A stretch of DNA of 64,000 nt from Streptomyces sp. NRRL S-87. Its GTDB lineage: Bacteria; Actinomycetota; Actinomycetes; Streptomycetales; Streptomycetaceae. Within the stretch, counting starts at the first letter, position 1. Every line of letters starts with the position of its first letter. Below, one piece after another: positions 1 through 6,963 of this stretch. The stretch lies in NCBI RefSeq assembly GCF_000719335.1, contig NZ_JOGB01000009.1, forward strand, positions 1-64,000. Reading direction: 5' to 3'. The position numbers and the translations under genes are program-made. The notes beneath the pieces are model-generated. The model saw only the letters and a list, made by a program, of their open reading frames with translations. It searched no databases and was not told where the DNA came from.

Positions 1-20
1 CCCCAAAGCCCCTGGGGTGG

Positions 21-106
21 GCCTGCCGCTGGGGGTACCTCCCAGCGGTAGCTGGGGGAGGCCTGCAGGCCTCCCCTGTCAAGCGCCGAGGGGACCCACA
101 CACCAC
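21..106 (+). repeat. dispersed hairpin repeat, copy 1
   Basis: This intergenic element contains a hairpin (CCGCTGGG at 26-33 with CCCAGCGG at 41-48), a perfect 22-bp palindrome at 55-76 (GGGGAGGCCTG and its complement), and a 28-bp tail at 79-106 beginning TCAAGCGCCGAGGGGACC. The tail occurs without change, inverted, at 22507-22534, next to the same AGCGGTAGCT hairpin. A shorter relative lies at 61694-61724. The rest of 1-246 holds no recognisable gene. Confidence 0.75.
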
Positions 107-246
107 GGGGCGGCCCACGGAGCGAGCCCACCCCACCACCGGCCCCCACCCGCACGGCGCCCCACCGGAGACGGGCAGCAGCCCACCGGACACAGGCACC
201 CCGCGCGCGCAGGGGGCAGCACCCGTCACGTCTCCCCGTTACCCAC

Positions 247-2757
247 TCACGAATTGTCTGCGAACGGGTCCGCCCTGAGCCAATGCCGGCCCGTGGTCCA
301 GCCCAGCAGCCGGCGGGCCCGCCCGCCGTCGGCCGTGCCGTCCGGTTCGAACCTCCCGCCCGCCGCAGCCCACCGCAGGCCGGCCAGCGCCGGCGCGAGC
401 CGGGCTCCGACGTGCGCCGGCTGGCGGGCCGCCTCCGCCTCCAGCCGCGCCAGCACGTCCGCGCGCTCCTCCGCGCCGCACAGCGAGAGGTGGAACACCA
501 TGTGCCGCCACGCGTAGGCGGCGTCCTTGACGGTCGTCAGCGGCCACGGGTTGCCGTGCACCCGGGCCGTCAGCCGGCACACGGCGGTGAAGCACCGGAA
601 CGCCAGGTCCGCCCAACCCGGCTGCGGCGCGATGCCCGCGCGGGCGACGAGCACGGCCAGGTTGTGCGTGGTCAGGATCTGTGCCTGCTCGATGACCATG
701 CCGTTGGCCGCCACCGACCGGACCGGCCACGACGCTCCGGACGTCCCGGACGAGCCGGACGCCCCCGACACCCCCGACACCCCCACCCCCGACACACGGG
801 AGGCAGCGGCCCGCTCGTGGCACAGCCGTGCGAACCCCGGGGACGTACGGACCCCGTACCGGCTGAGGGAGGCCTCGGCCGCCTCCGCCACCGCGAGGTT
901 GCGGACGGCCGCGTAGTCGATGCCGTAGTAGCGCTCGTAGACCGTGCCGCCGAGCAGCTCCGCGGCGATCCGGGCGGCGGCGAGGAACTTCGGGCCGAAC
1001 GTACCCTCGAAGATGTCCGCGGCCAGCTCCTCCACCAGCGGCGCGCCGAGCTCCGCCTGCCGGGCCAGCACGCCCAGTTCGCGCACCAGGGGGTTGGGCA
1101 GCAGCGTGGCGGGAAAGCCCTGCACGGCCAGTTCGCCCAGCTGGCGCAGCACCGCCTCGGCGCGCGTCGGAACGGCATCGGCGGCGGACGCGTCGCGAGC
1201 GGCATGGCCGACGGCCGCGCCCGCCGCGCCGGGCGCCCGGCCACCGGACGTGCCGTCCACCGCGTCACCGTACGCCCCGGACCGGGCCGCCCCGGACCGG
1301 TCCGCCCCCGCACGGTGCCCGGCCGCAGCACGCACCCACGGCAGTTCCTCGATCCGCACCTGCCCCTGGAGGTTCAGCAGCAGCAGCGAACGGCGGTTGC
1401 GGAACGCCCGGTAGGTGGCCGCCATCAGCACGCGCAGGGCGGGGTCCGGGTACGCCTCGGCCGTCGTCACGGCGACGAGCTGCGGCACCAGCTCCGCGAG
1501 CACCTCGGCCGACGGGACCACGCCCCGCTCGACGAGCGTGCCCACCGGCGCGCTGAGCGCGGCGGCGACCACCCGGCGGAGGGCGTCGGGCACCTCGGTG
1601 CCGGTGGGCAGCCCCGTCACCGCCTCCTCGGCCGGCGTCACCGGGGCGACCGGCGCGCCGGTGTCGACGAGACCGGCGTCCTGGGGCAGCCCGGACAGGC
1701 GGCGCAGCACGAGCTGCGCCACGGCGTGGTGCGAGGGGAGCGCGGCCTGGGCCGCCTGGCGCGCGCGCAGCGCGGTGTGCGGGGCGGAGCCGGGCAGGCC
1801 CCGGCGGCGGACCATGGACTCCGCGGCGTGCCGCAGCATGCCGAGTCGGCGCGGCTCCAACGGCCGTCGGGCGACGACCTCTTCGAGGGCGCCGCGCAGG
1901 ATGCCGAGGTTCTCCTTGGGGTTGCGGTGCTTGCCGCAGTGCGGGTGGGCGGCGGCCAGTTCGCGGTAGCGGCGCAGCAGCGCCCCGCCGCGCTCGTACC
2001 AGGCGCGGTCCGGGGTGCGGTCGAGCACCCGGCCGCCGGCGGGCGCGGTGTCGAGCCAGTGGGCGAGCAGGGCGTCGCCGAACGGCTGCCAGACGGTGAG
2101 CGCCTCCCGCTGGGCCTCGACGCCGGCGTGCGGGCGGCGCCGTGCGAGCGTGCCGCTGACCTCCGCGACGGTGCGGCGGTGCACCGCGGTCGGGTCGTGT
2201 ACGGGGGCGCCGGCGGGGCGGGGGGTGAAGCGCAGCCGGTCGGCGAACGGCGCGAGCACGCCGACGAGTTCGAGGGCGGCGTCGGCGTCGCCGGCGCGCA
2301 GCAGCCAGGCGACGGTCAGGAGGGCGGCCTCCTCCGGCAGGGCCACCTCGTAGCGGCCGCTGTCCAGGAGGTCCCAGAGGCGGTCCAGGCCGGGCCGGGT
2401 GAGGGCGTGGCCGAACAGGTCCGCGCGGGTGGCGGGTACGCCGGCCTCGCGGGCGTACGCCTCCTCGTACGGCAGCAGCGGTCCGCCGGCGCTCGGGGCG
2501 CCCGTGGCGAAGCCGCCGCGGACGACCTCGGGCGTGACCCAGGCCGGGAGTCCGGCCACGGGGGTCCGGGAGCCGATCACCAGCCGGCCGTCGGCCGTAC
2601 CCGCGAGCACCTCGCGCCACTGCCCGACCCGTTCGGCTGCCCGCCGGCGGACGGTCTCGTCCGCGTGGGTGCGGGCCGTCGTGGCCGCCCGGGCCAACTG
2701 CGCCTGGGCGTAGGGGTGGGCGGGATGCGGGAGCTGCTGGTCAGCGTAGGTGTCCAT
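247..2757 (-). CDS. conserved hypothetical protein, 836 aa
   Basis: I do not recognise a named family. The product is a large, mostly helical, Ala/Leu/Arg-rich protein with no signal peptide or clear membrane segment, so it is probably cytosolic. Conserved-looking islands are HPHCGKHRNPKENLG in the middle, RIEELPWVRA, FEGTFGPKFL followed by a YERYYGIDYAAV block, and QAQILTTHNLAVL near the C-terminus. Two Gly/Ala/Ser-rich linkers (about residues 480-530 and 660-690) separate these blocks. The ATG lies only 3 nt after the 3' end of the tRNA-like gene on the same strand, so no ordinary ribosome-binding site is free. Either the two are read from one transcript or translation begins downstream; an in-frame GTG at codon 50 is one option. 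Coding quality is good throughout. Confidence 0.75.
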   Translation of the reverse strand: MDTYADQQLPHPAHPYAQAQLARAATTARTHADETVRRRAAERVGQWREVLAGTADGRLVIGSRTPVAGLPAWVTPEVVRGGFATGAPSAGGPLLPYEEAYAREAGVPATRADLFGHALTRPGLDRLWDLLDSGRYEVALPEEAALLTVAWLLRAGDADAALELVGVLAPFADRLRFTPRPAGAPVHDPTAVHRRTVAEVSGTLARRRPHAGVEAQREALTVWQPFGDALLAHWLDTAPAGGRVLDRTPDRAWYERGGALLRRYRELAAAHPHCGKHRNPKENLGILRGALEEVVARRPLEPRRLGMLRHAAESMVRRRGLPGSAPHTALRARQAAQAALPSHHAVAQLVLRRLSGLPQDAGLVDTGAPVAPVTPAEEAVTGLPTGTEVPDALRRVVAAALSAPVGTLVERGVVPSAEVLAELVPQLVAVTTAEAYPDPALRVLMAATYRAFRNRRSLLLLNLQGQVRIEELPWVRAAAGHRAGADRSGAARSGAYGDAVDGTSGGRAPGAAGAAVGHAARDASAADAVPTRAEAVLRQLGELAVQGFPATLLPNPLVRELGVLARQAELGAPLVEELAADIFEGTFGPKFLAAARIAAELLGGTVYERYYGIDYAAVRNLAVAEAAEASLSRYGVRTSPGFARLCHERAAASRVSGVGVSGVSGASGSSGTSGASWPVRSVAANGMVIEQAQILTTHNLAVLVARAGIAPQPGWADLAFRCFTAVCRLTARVHGNPWPLTTVKDAAYAWRHMVFHLSLCGAEERADVLARLEAEAARQPAHVGARLAPALAGLRWAAAGGRFEPDGTADGGRARRLLGWTTGRHWLRADPFADNS

Positions 2758-2760
2758 AAG

Positions 2761-2833
2761 CCGGCGTGGCAGGTCCTGCCCCTGCGCCCTCCGGGTCTGG
2801 AGCCCGGTGCTCTGGCTACTGAGCTACACGCCG
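2761..2833 (-). tRNA. tRNA-Trp(CCA)-like gene with altered elbow
   Basis: The minus strand folds into a complete 73-nt cloverleaf. The acceptor stem is CGGCGTG/CACGCCG (7/7 pairs), followed by T8 A9, a D stem GCTC/GAGC (4/4), an anticodon stem CCGGG/CCCGG (5/5) with loop CTCCAGA, a 5-nt variable loop, a T stem GCAGG/CCTGC (5/5) and discriminator G73. Anticodon CCA, A9, G5-C68 and G73 fit tryptophan identity. CCA is not encoded. The T-loop is GGCAGGA instead of TTCRANY, position 19 is C instead of G, and position 37 is G rather than the A usual for tRNA-Trp. The conserved D-loop/T-loop contacts are therefore lost although every stem is intact. It could be a specialised tRNA, or less likely a decaying copy. 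Confidence 0.65.
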
Positions 2834-2971
2834 ATGCGGGAACGCTAGCCCGCCCGTCGCGGAGGGATCAACGCCTTTTCCCGTGCGAGCGCGAGGCGGG
2901 CGGTGTCGGCACGGGCGTGCCCCGTCCCGTACCGGCCGGGTCGGGGGCGGTCCTCGTGCCGGGTCCGGGAG

Positions 2972-3559
2972 TCACGGCCGGCGGGCGGACCTGGGCTTGG
3001 CGCGGACGTGCATGCGTTCGCCCTGGGGGCCGAAGAGGCTGAGGATCTCGACCGGGCCGTCGCCGGAGCTGCCGAACCAGTGCGGCAGGCGGGTGTCGAA
3101 CTCGGCTGCCTCGCCGGGCTTGAGCACGATGTCGTGCTCCGCGAGGACCAGCCGCAGGGTGCCGCTGAGGACGTAGAGCCACTCGTAGCCCTCGTGGGTG
3201 CGCGGGTCGGGGTCGCGGCGGTCGGCGGGGATGACCATCTTGAAGGCCTGCGGGCCGCCGGCCTGCTGGGTCAGCGGCACGATGGTCGAGTCGCCGTGCC
3301 GGATGGGCCGCAGCGGGACCCGCGGGTCGCCCACCGGGGGTGCTCCGACCAGCTCGTCGAGCGGCACCTCGTACGCGCGGGCCAGGGGCAGCAGCAGCTC
3401 CAGGTTCGGCTTGCGCTCGCCGGACTCCAGGCGGGAGAGGGTGCTGGCGGAGATGCCGGTGGTCTCGGCGAGCCGGCTCAGGGTGAGGTCGCGCTTCTTG
3501 CGCAGGGCGCGCAGCCGGGGACCGACCGCGGCGAGCACGGCGGCGTCGTCGTTTGCCAT
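2972..3559 (-). CDS. XRE-family regulator with C-terminal cupin domain
   Basis: This 195-aa one-component regulator has an N-terminal helix-turn-helix of the lambda-repressor type (about residues 12-66; LSRLAETTGISASTLSRLE is the recognition part) and a C-terminal cupin beta-barrel (about 105-185; HEGYEWLYVLSG and LKPGEAAEFD). Such proteins sense a small molecule through the cupin and bind DNA as dimers. The start chosen is the ATG at 3559, which begins MANDDAAVL. An inverted repeat lies directly before it and there is no Shine-Dalgarno sequence, so the message may be leaderless. It diverges from the flavoprotein-methyltransferase gene at 3639, which is its likely target. The ligand is unknown. 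Confidence 0.9.
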   Translation of the reverse strand: MANDDAAVLAAVGPRLRALRKKRDLTLSRLAETTGISASTLSRLESGERKPNLELLLPLARAYEVPLDELVGAPPVGDPRVPLRPIRHGDSTIVPLTQQAGGPQAFKMVIPADRRDPDPRTHEGYEWLYVLSGTLRLVLAEHDIVLKPGEAAEFDTRLPHWFGSSGDGPVEILSLFGPQGERMHVRAKPRSARRP

Positions 3560-3561
3560 AT

Positions 3562-3580
3562 CGGCAAGGTTACTTTGCCG
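3562..3580. promoter_or_regulatory. inverted repeat between XRE-cupin gene and flavoprotein gene
   Basis: CGGCAA, 7 nt, TTGCCG forms a 6-bp-arm inverted repeat 2 nt upstream of the regulator's ATG. It is the only palindrome in the 79-bp divergent gap and is the probable autoregulatory operator. This is inference from position and symmetry. Confidence 0.6.
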
Positions 3581-3638
3581 GAGCCGGGTGTCGGGCGCAC
3601 CGTGGGCAGCAGCACCGACGAGCGGAAGGAGGCCCGGC

Positions 3639-5498
3639 ATGCAGCGGGCGGAGCAGGGTCACGAGGACCACGGGCAGCACGGTCGGGGTCGGCAGCGGCA
3701 CGAGGGCCACGGCCACGGGGGTCCCGGGGAGGGCGGCCGGGGCGGTCCCGGGGCCGTCCGCGGCGGTGCCGGGGGCGGCGGCCGGGGCGGGGCGGGCCAC
3801 GTGCACGGTCAGCAGGGGAACGGCGACCACGGCGACCACGGCGATCGGGCCGGGGGCGCCGGGCCCGGTGCGGGCGACGGCGCCGACGGGGGACCGCGCG
3901 ACGGGGTGTACGACGTGGTGGTGGTCGGCGGCGGCGCGGCCGGGCTCAGCGGCGCGCTGGCCCTCGCGCGGGCCCGACGCTCGGTCCTGGTCGTCGACGC
4001 CGGGGAGCCGCGCAACGCGCCCTCCGGCCACGTGCACAACTTCCTGACCCGGGACGGCACCCCGCCCGCCGAGCTGGCGGCGGCCGGTCGCGCCGAGGTG
4101 ACCCGGTACGGGGGCCGGATCGTCGACGGACGGGTCACGGCGGTCGCCAAGGACGGCGACGGCTTCCTGGTCACCCCGGCGGACGGGGATCCCGTCCGGG
4201 CACGGCGGCTGCTGCTGGCCACCGGCCTCGCCGACCGGTTGCCGGACCTGCCGGGGCTGGCCGACCACTGGGGCGGCGACGTCCTGCACTGCCCGTACTG
4301 CCACGGCTGGGAGGTCCGGGACCTGCGCGTCGGGATCCTGGCGACCGGGCCGCTCGCCTGGCACCAGGCGGAGTTGTGGCGGCAGTGGACCCCGCACGTG
4401 CTGGTACTGCGGCACGGCGCGCCGGTACCGGTTCCGGAGCAGGCCGAGCGCCTGGCGGCCCGCGGGATCTTCGTCGTGGACGGGCCGGTCGCCGCGCTGG
4501 AGCGGGACGCCGAGGGCCGCCTGACCGGGGTGCGGACGGTCCCGGGCGAGACGGTGGCACTCGACGCGCTGGTGGTGGCCACGAGCCTCGACGCCCACGT
4601 CGAGCTGGCCGAGTCCCTGGGCCTGGAGGTGGTCGACGTGGCCGTGGCCGGCAGCGTGATCGGCAGCCAGGTGGCCGCCGACGCCCTCGGGGCGACGGAC
4701 GTGCCCGGCGTGTGGGTGGCCGGCAACGTGGCCGACGTGCAGGCGCAGGTGGTCACCGCGGCCGCGATGGGCCTGAAGGCCGGGGCGGCCATCAACGCCG
4801 ACCTGGTCGCCGAGGACACCCGCGCGGCCGTCGGGGTGTACCGGGAGCGGATCGGCGAGACGTTCAGCAAGGAGGGGTGGGAGGAGCGCTACCGGGCCAA
4901 GTCCGCGCTGTGGAGCGGCCGCCCCAACCCCCAGCTGGTCGCCGAGGTGGCCGCCCTCGAGCCCGGCCGGGCGCTCGACGTGGGCTGCGGCGAGGGCGCG
5001 GACGCGCTCTGGCTGGCCGGGCGGGGCTGGCGGGTGACCGCGGTGGACATCTCCGCCACGGCGCTGGAGCGGGCCGCGGCGCACGTCGCGGAGGCGGGCG
5101 CGGAGGTCGCGGAGCGGATCGTGTTCACGCGGGCCGACCTGTTGGAGGAGCCGCCGGCGGAGGGGGCGTACGAGCTGGTCTCCGCGCAGTTCATGCAGCT
5201 GCCGGGGGAGCTGCGCACGGAGATGTTCCGGCGGCTGGGCGCCGCGGTGGCGCCGGGCGGCACCCTGTTGGTGGTCGGCCACCACCCGTGGGACCTGCGG
5301 TCCGGCGCGGGGCCGCGGCTGTTCCCGGACATGCTGTACACGCCCGAGGCGGTCGTCGCCGGCCTCGACCCCGCGGAGTGGGACGTGCGGGTCTGCGAGA
5401 GCAGGCCGCGGACGGTGCAGGACGCCGACGGCAACGACGCGACCCTGCACGACGCGGTGGTCGTCGCCCGGCGACGCGGAGCCGGGGACGGCGCCTGA
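3639..5498 (+). CDS. bifunctional thioredoxin-reductase-like flavoprotein / SAM methyltransferase
   Basis: This 619-aa fusion starts with the ATG at 3639 behind GGAAGGAGG. Residues 1-90 are a His/Gly/Arg-rich, low-complexity extension (HEDHGQHGRG, GHGHGG, DHGDHGD). Residues 92-400 are a two-dinucleotide-fold flavoprotein: VVVGGGAAG for FAD, the redox motif CPYC near residue 218, and the GVWVAGNVAD FAD-closing motif. Residues 420-619 are a class I SAM methyltransferase with DVGCGEGADALWLAG (about 446) and VTAVDIS. This domain pairing is known in actinomycetes. The natural substrate is not known. Detoxification of a small thiol- or metal-reactive compound would suit the CxxC, the His-rich tail and the divergent XRE-cupin regulator, but that is inference. 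Confidence 0.88.
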   Translation: MQRAEQGHEDHGQHGRGRQRHEGHGHGGPGEGGRGGPGAVRGGAGGGGRGGAGHVHGQQGNGDHGDHGDRAGGAGPGAGDGADGGPRDGVYDVVVVGGGAAGLSGALALARARRSVLVVDAGEPRNAPSGHVHNFLTRDGTPPAELAAAGRAEVTRYGGRIVDGRVTAVAKDGDGFLVTPADGDPVRARRLLLATGLADRLPDLPGLADHWGGDVLHCPYCHGWEVRDLRVGILATGPLAWHQAELWRQWTPHVLVLRHGAPVPVPEQAERLAARGIFVVDGPVAALERDAEGRLTGVRTVPGETVALDALVVATSLDAHVELAESLGLEVVDVAVAGSVIGSQVAADALGATDVPGVWVAGNVADVQAQVVTAAAMGLKAGAAINADLVAEDTRAAVGVYRERIGETFSKEGWEERYRAKSALWSGRPNPQLVAEVAALEPGRALDVGCGEGADALWLAGRGWRVTAVDISATALERAAAHVAEAGAEVAERIVFTRADLLEEPPAEGAYELVSAQFMQLPGELRTEMFRRLGAAVAPGGTLLVVGHHPWDLRSGAGPRLFPDMLYTPEAVVAGLDPAEWDVRVCESRPRTVQDADGNDATLHDAVVVARRRGAGDGA

Positions 5499-5543
5499 CG
5501 CGCGCACCGGGCGCCTGCGGCCGATCGCGGCGCGGGGCCCGGC

Positions 5544-5569
5544 GGGGCCGGCCAGTGGCGGCCGGCCCC
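5544..5569. terminator. bidirectional hairpin terminator
   Basis: GGGGCCGGCC and GGCCGGCCCC pair over 10 bp around a 6-nt loop, in the 84-bp gap between two convergent genes. There is no T-run, which is usual in Streptomyces. Confidence 0.6.
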
Positions 5570-5582
5570 CGGCCGGGGCGGC

Positions 5583-6041
5583 TCAGTGGCAGCTGGTCCA
5601 GCCGCGGCCGTTGGCGCGCCAGGAGCAGCTGTCCTTCCTGGCACCGCCCGGGGCGAGGAGGTTCACCGAGCCGCTGGAGTTGTTGAACCAGTAGTTGTTC
5701 TTCTTGCGGTAGACGTGGGCGGCGGTGTCGGTGCCCTGGCCGTTGTGCAGCCGGACCGTCCTGCCCGCGCCGAGCGTGAACGAGCGGAAGGTGTAGAGGA
5801 AACCGGAAGCGGTCTTCACCGTGTAGCCGGTGAGCCGGACGGCGGACCGGCTGTTGTTGTGCAGGTCCACGTACTCCGCGTTCAGCTTCGCGTTCGTACG
5901 CGGCAGGTCGGCGCCCGGACCGTCGAACTGGAGCGCGCCGAAGTGCAGTCCGGCCTGGTGCGTCGCGGCGCCCGCCGACGGAACGGCGAGTGCGGTGACG
6001 GCGGCGACGGCGCCCGCGACGAAGACAGCGGCCTTTCTCAA
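5583..6041 (-). CDS. secreted lamin-tail-domain protein
   Basis: The 152-aa product has a Sec signal peptide (LRKAAVFVAGAVAAVTALA, then AGAA) followed by one lamin tail domain (about residues 30-150) with typical strands: LNAEYVDLHNNSRSAV, LTGYTV, FTLGAGRTVRLHNGQG, and a terminal SWRANGRGWTSC. Bacterial lamin-tail domains are small extracellular beta-sandwiches of uncertain role, often attached to secreted nucleases or adhesins; here the domain stands alone. I place the start at the TTG at 6041 because GGGAGGGGA precedes it at good spacing and it begins the signal peptide directly. An upstream ATG at 6089 has no such site. The two cysteines near the C-terminus could form a disulfide. Confidence 0.85.
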   Translation of the reverse strand: MRKAAVFVAGAVAAVTALAVPSAGAATHQAGLHFGALQFDGPGADLPRTNAKLNAEYVDLHNNSRSAVRLTGYTVKTASGFLYTFRSFTLGAGRTVRLHNGQGTDTAAHVYRKKNNYWFNNSSGSVNLLAPGGARKDSCSWRANGRGWTSCH

Positions 6042-6198
6042 GGCTTCCCCTCCCAAGTGCGAATGACGAAGCCCCCGCCCGCGGTTCACCGCGTAGAAGC
6101 GGAGGCGGCGTCATCATCACACAGTCATATGAGCGATGGGGGCGACTCGGGCATTTCCGTGAACGTTGAACGGGATCGGGTGGCCCTACGATGGGAAC

Positions 6199-6792
6199 AT
6201 GCGTACGAACGACGAGTCCGGGGCGCGACCCGCCCTCAGCCGCGCCCTGACCGGCGACGAACTGGCACGCTGGTACTGGACCCTGGCTGAGCTGACCGCG
6301 TTCGCCCGGGACCTCGGCGTCCCGCGCGGCGGCGGCAAGGAGGCGCTCACCGAGCGGCTCCGCGCCGCCCTGGACGGCGCCCCGCCCGCCCTGGTCGGCG
6401 CCCAGCCCGCCGCGGCCGGCGCCCGCCGGGCCCGGGGCACGGGGCGGCAGCTGGCCGCGCCGGTCGACGGCACGAGCGTGATCCCCGAGGGTCAGCGGTG
6501 CAGTCAGGTGCTGCGGGAGTTCTTCCGCCGCGAGATCGGGCCGGCGTTCCACTTCGACGCCTTCATGCGGCAGTTCGTCGCCGAGGGCGCGGGCCTGACG
6601 CTGGCGGACGCCGTCGCGCACTGGCACGCCACGCGCGCGGAGGCGGCCCGCCCGCAGGAGATCGGTGCGCAGTTCGAGTTCAACCGCTTCCTGCGCGAGT
6701 GGCACGCCGCGCACCCGGACGGCCCCCGCGCCGAGGCCGTGCGCGCCTGGCAGGACCACCGCTCCCGCCCCCGCGACCCCGGACCGGGCTGA
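6199..6792 (+). CDS. SAP-like / DUF6434 domain protein
   Basis: The 197-aa product has an N-terminal SAP-like helix-extended-loop-helix (about residues 18-60: WYWTLAELTAFARDLGVPRGGGKEAL in short pieces), a typical nucleic-acid-binding fold. A conserved actinobacterial C-terminal domain follows, with PEGQRCSQVLREFF, FHFDAFMRQFVA and FEFNRFLREWHAAHP. The two are joined by an Ala/Arg-rich linker. DUF6434 proteins with this arrangement are common in Streptomyces, and their function is unknown. The start at ATG 6199 (MRTNDESG) fits the domain boundary; an upstream in-frame ATG at 6166 adds 11 residues with no function evident. No obvious operon partner is present. Confidence 0.82.
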   Translation: MRTNDESGARPALSRALTGDELARWYWTLAELTAFARDLGVPRGGGKEALTERLRAALDGAPPALVGAQPAAAGARRARGTGRQLAAPVDGTSVIPEGQRCSQVLREFFRREIGPAFHFDAFMRQFVAEGAGLTLADAVAHWHATRAEAARPQEIGAQFEFNRFLREWHAAHPDGPRAEAVRAWQDHRSRPRDPGPG

Positions 6793-6808
6793 CCGGGCGG
6801 CCCGGCAC

Positions 6809-6862
6809 CTCCACGTCCACCTCCACGTCCACGTCCACGTCCACGTCCACGTCCACGTCCAC
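6809..6862 (+). repeat. CCACGT hexamer tandem repeat
   Basis: About nine head-to-tail copies of the hexamer CCACGT (the second interrupted by CCACCT) fill the gap between the DUF6434 gene and the FUSC gene. ACGT cores recur every 6 bp. Confidence 0.9.
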
Positions 6863-6963
6863 GAGCACGATCCCGCGCCGGGCGGACGACCCGCAGGTGG
6901 GAGCGGTGTTCGTCGTGGTCGACCCGGCGTGCCGGAAGCCCCGGTGTACGTGATGCTGGTGAG

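Noticed and set aside
6809..6862. Possible CRISPR array
   Set aside because: The hexamers are contiguous with no spacers, and no cas genes are present.
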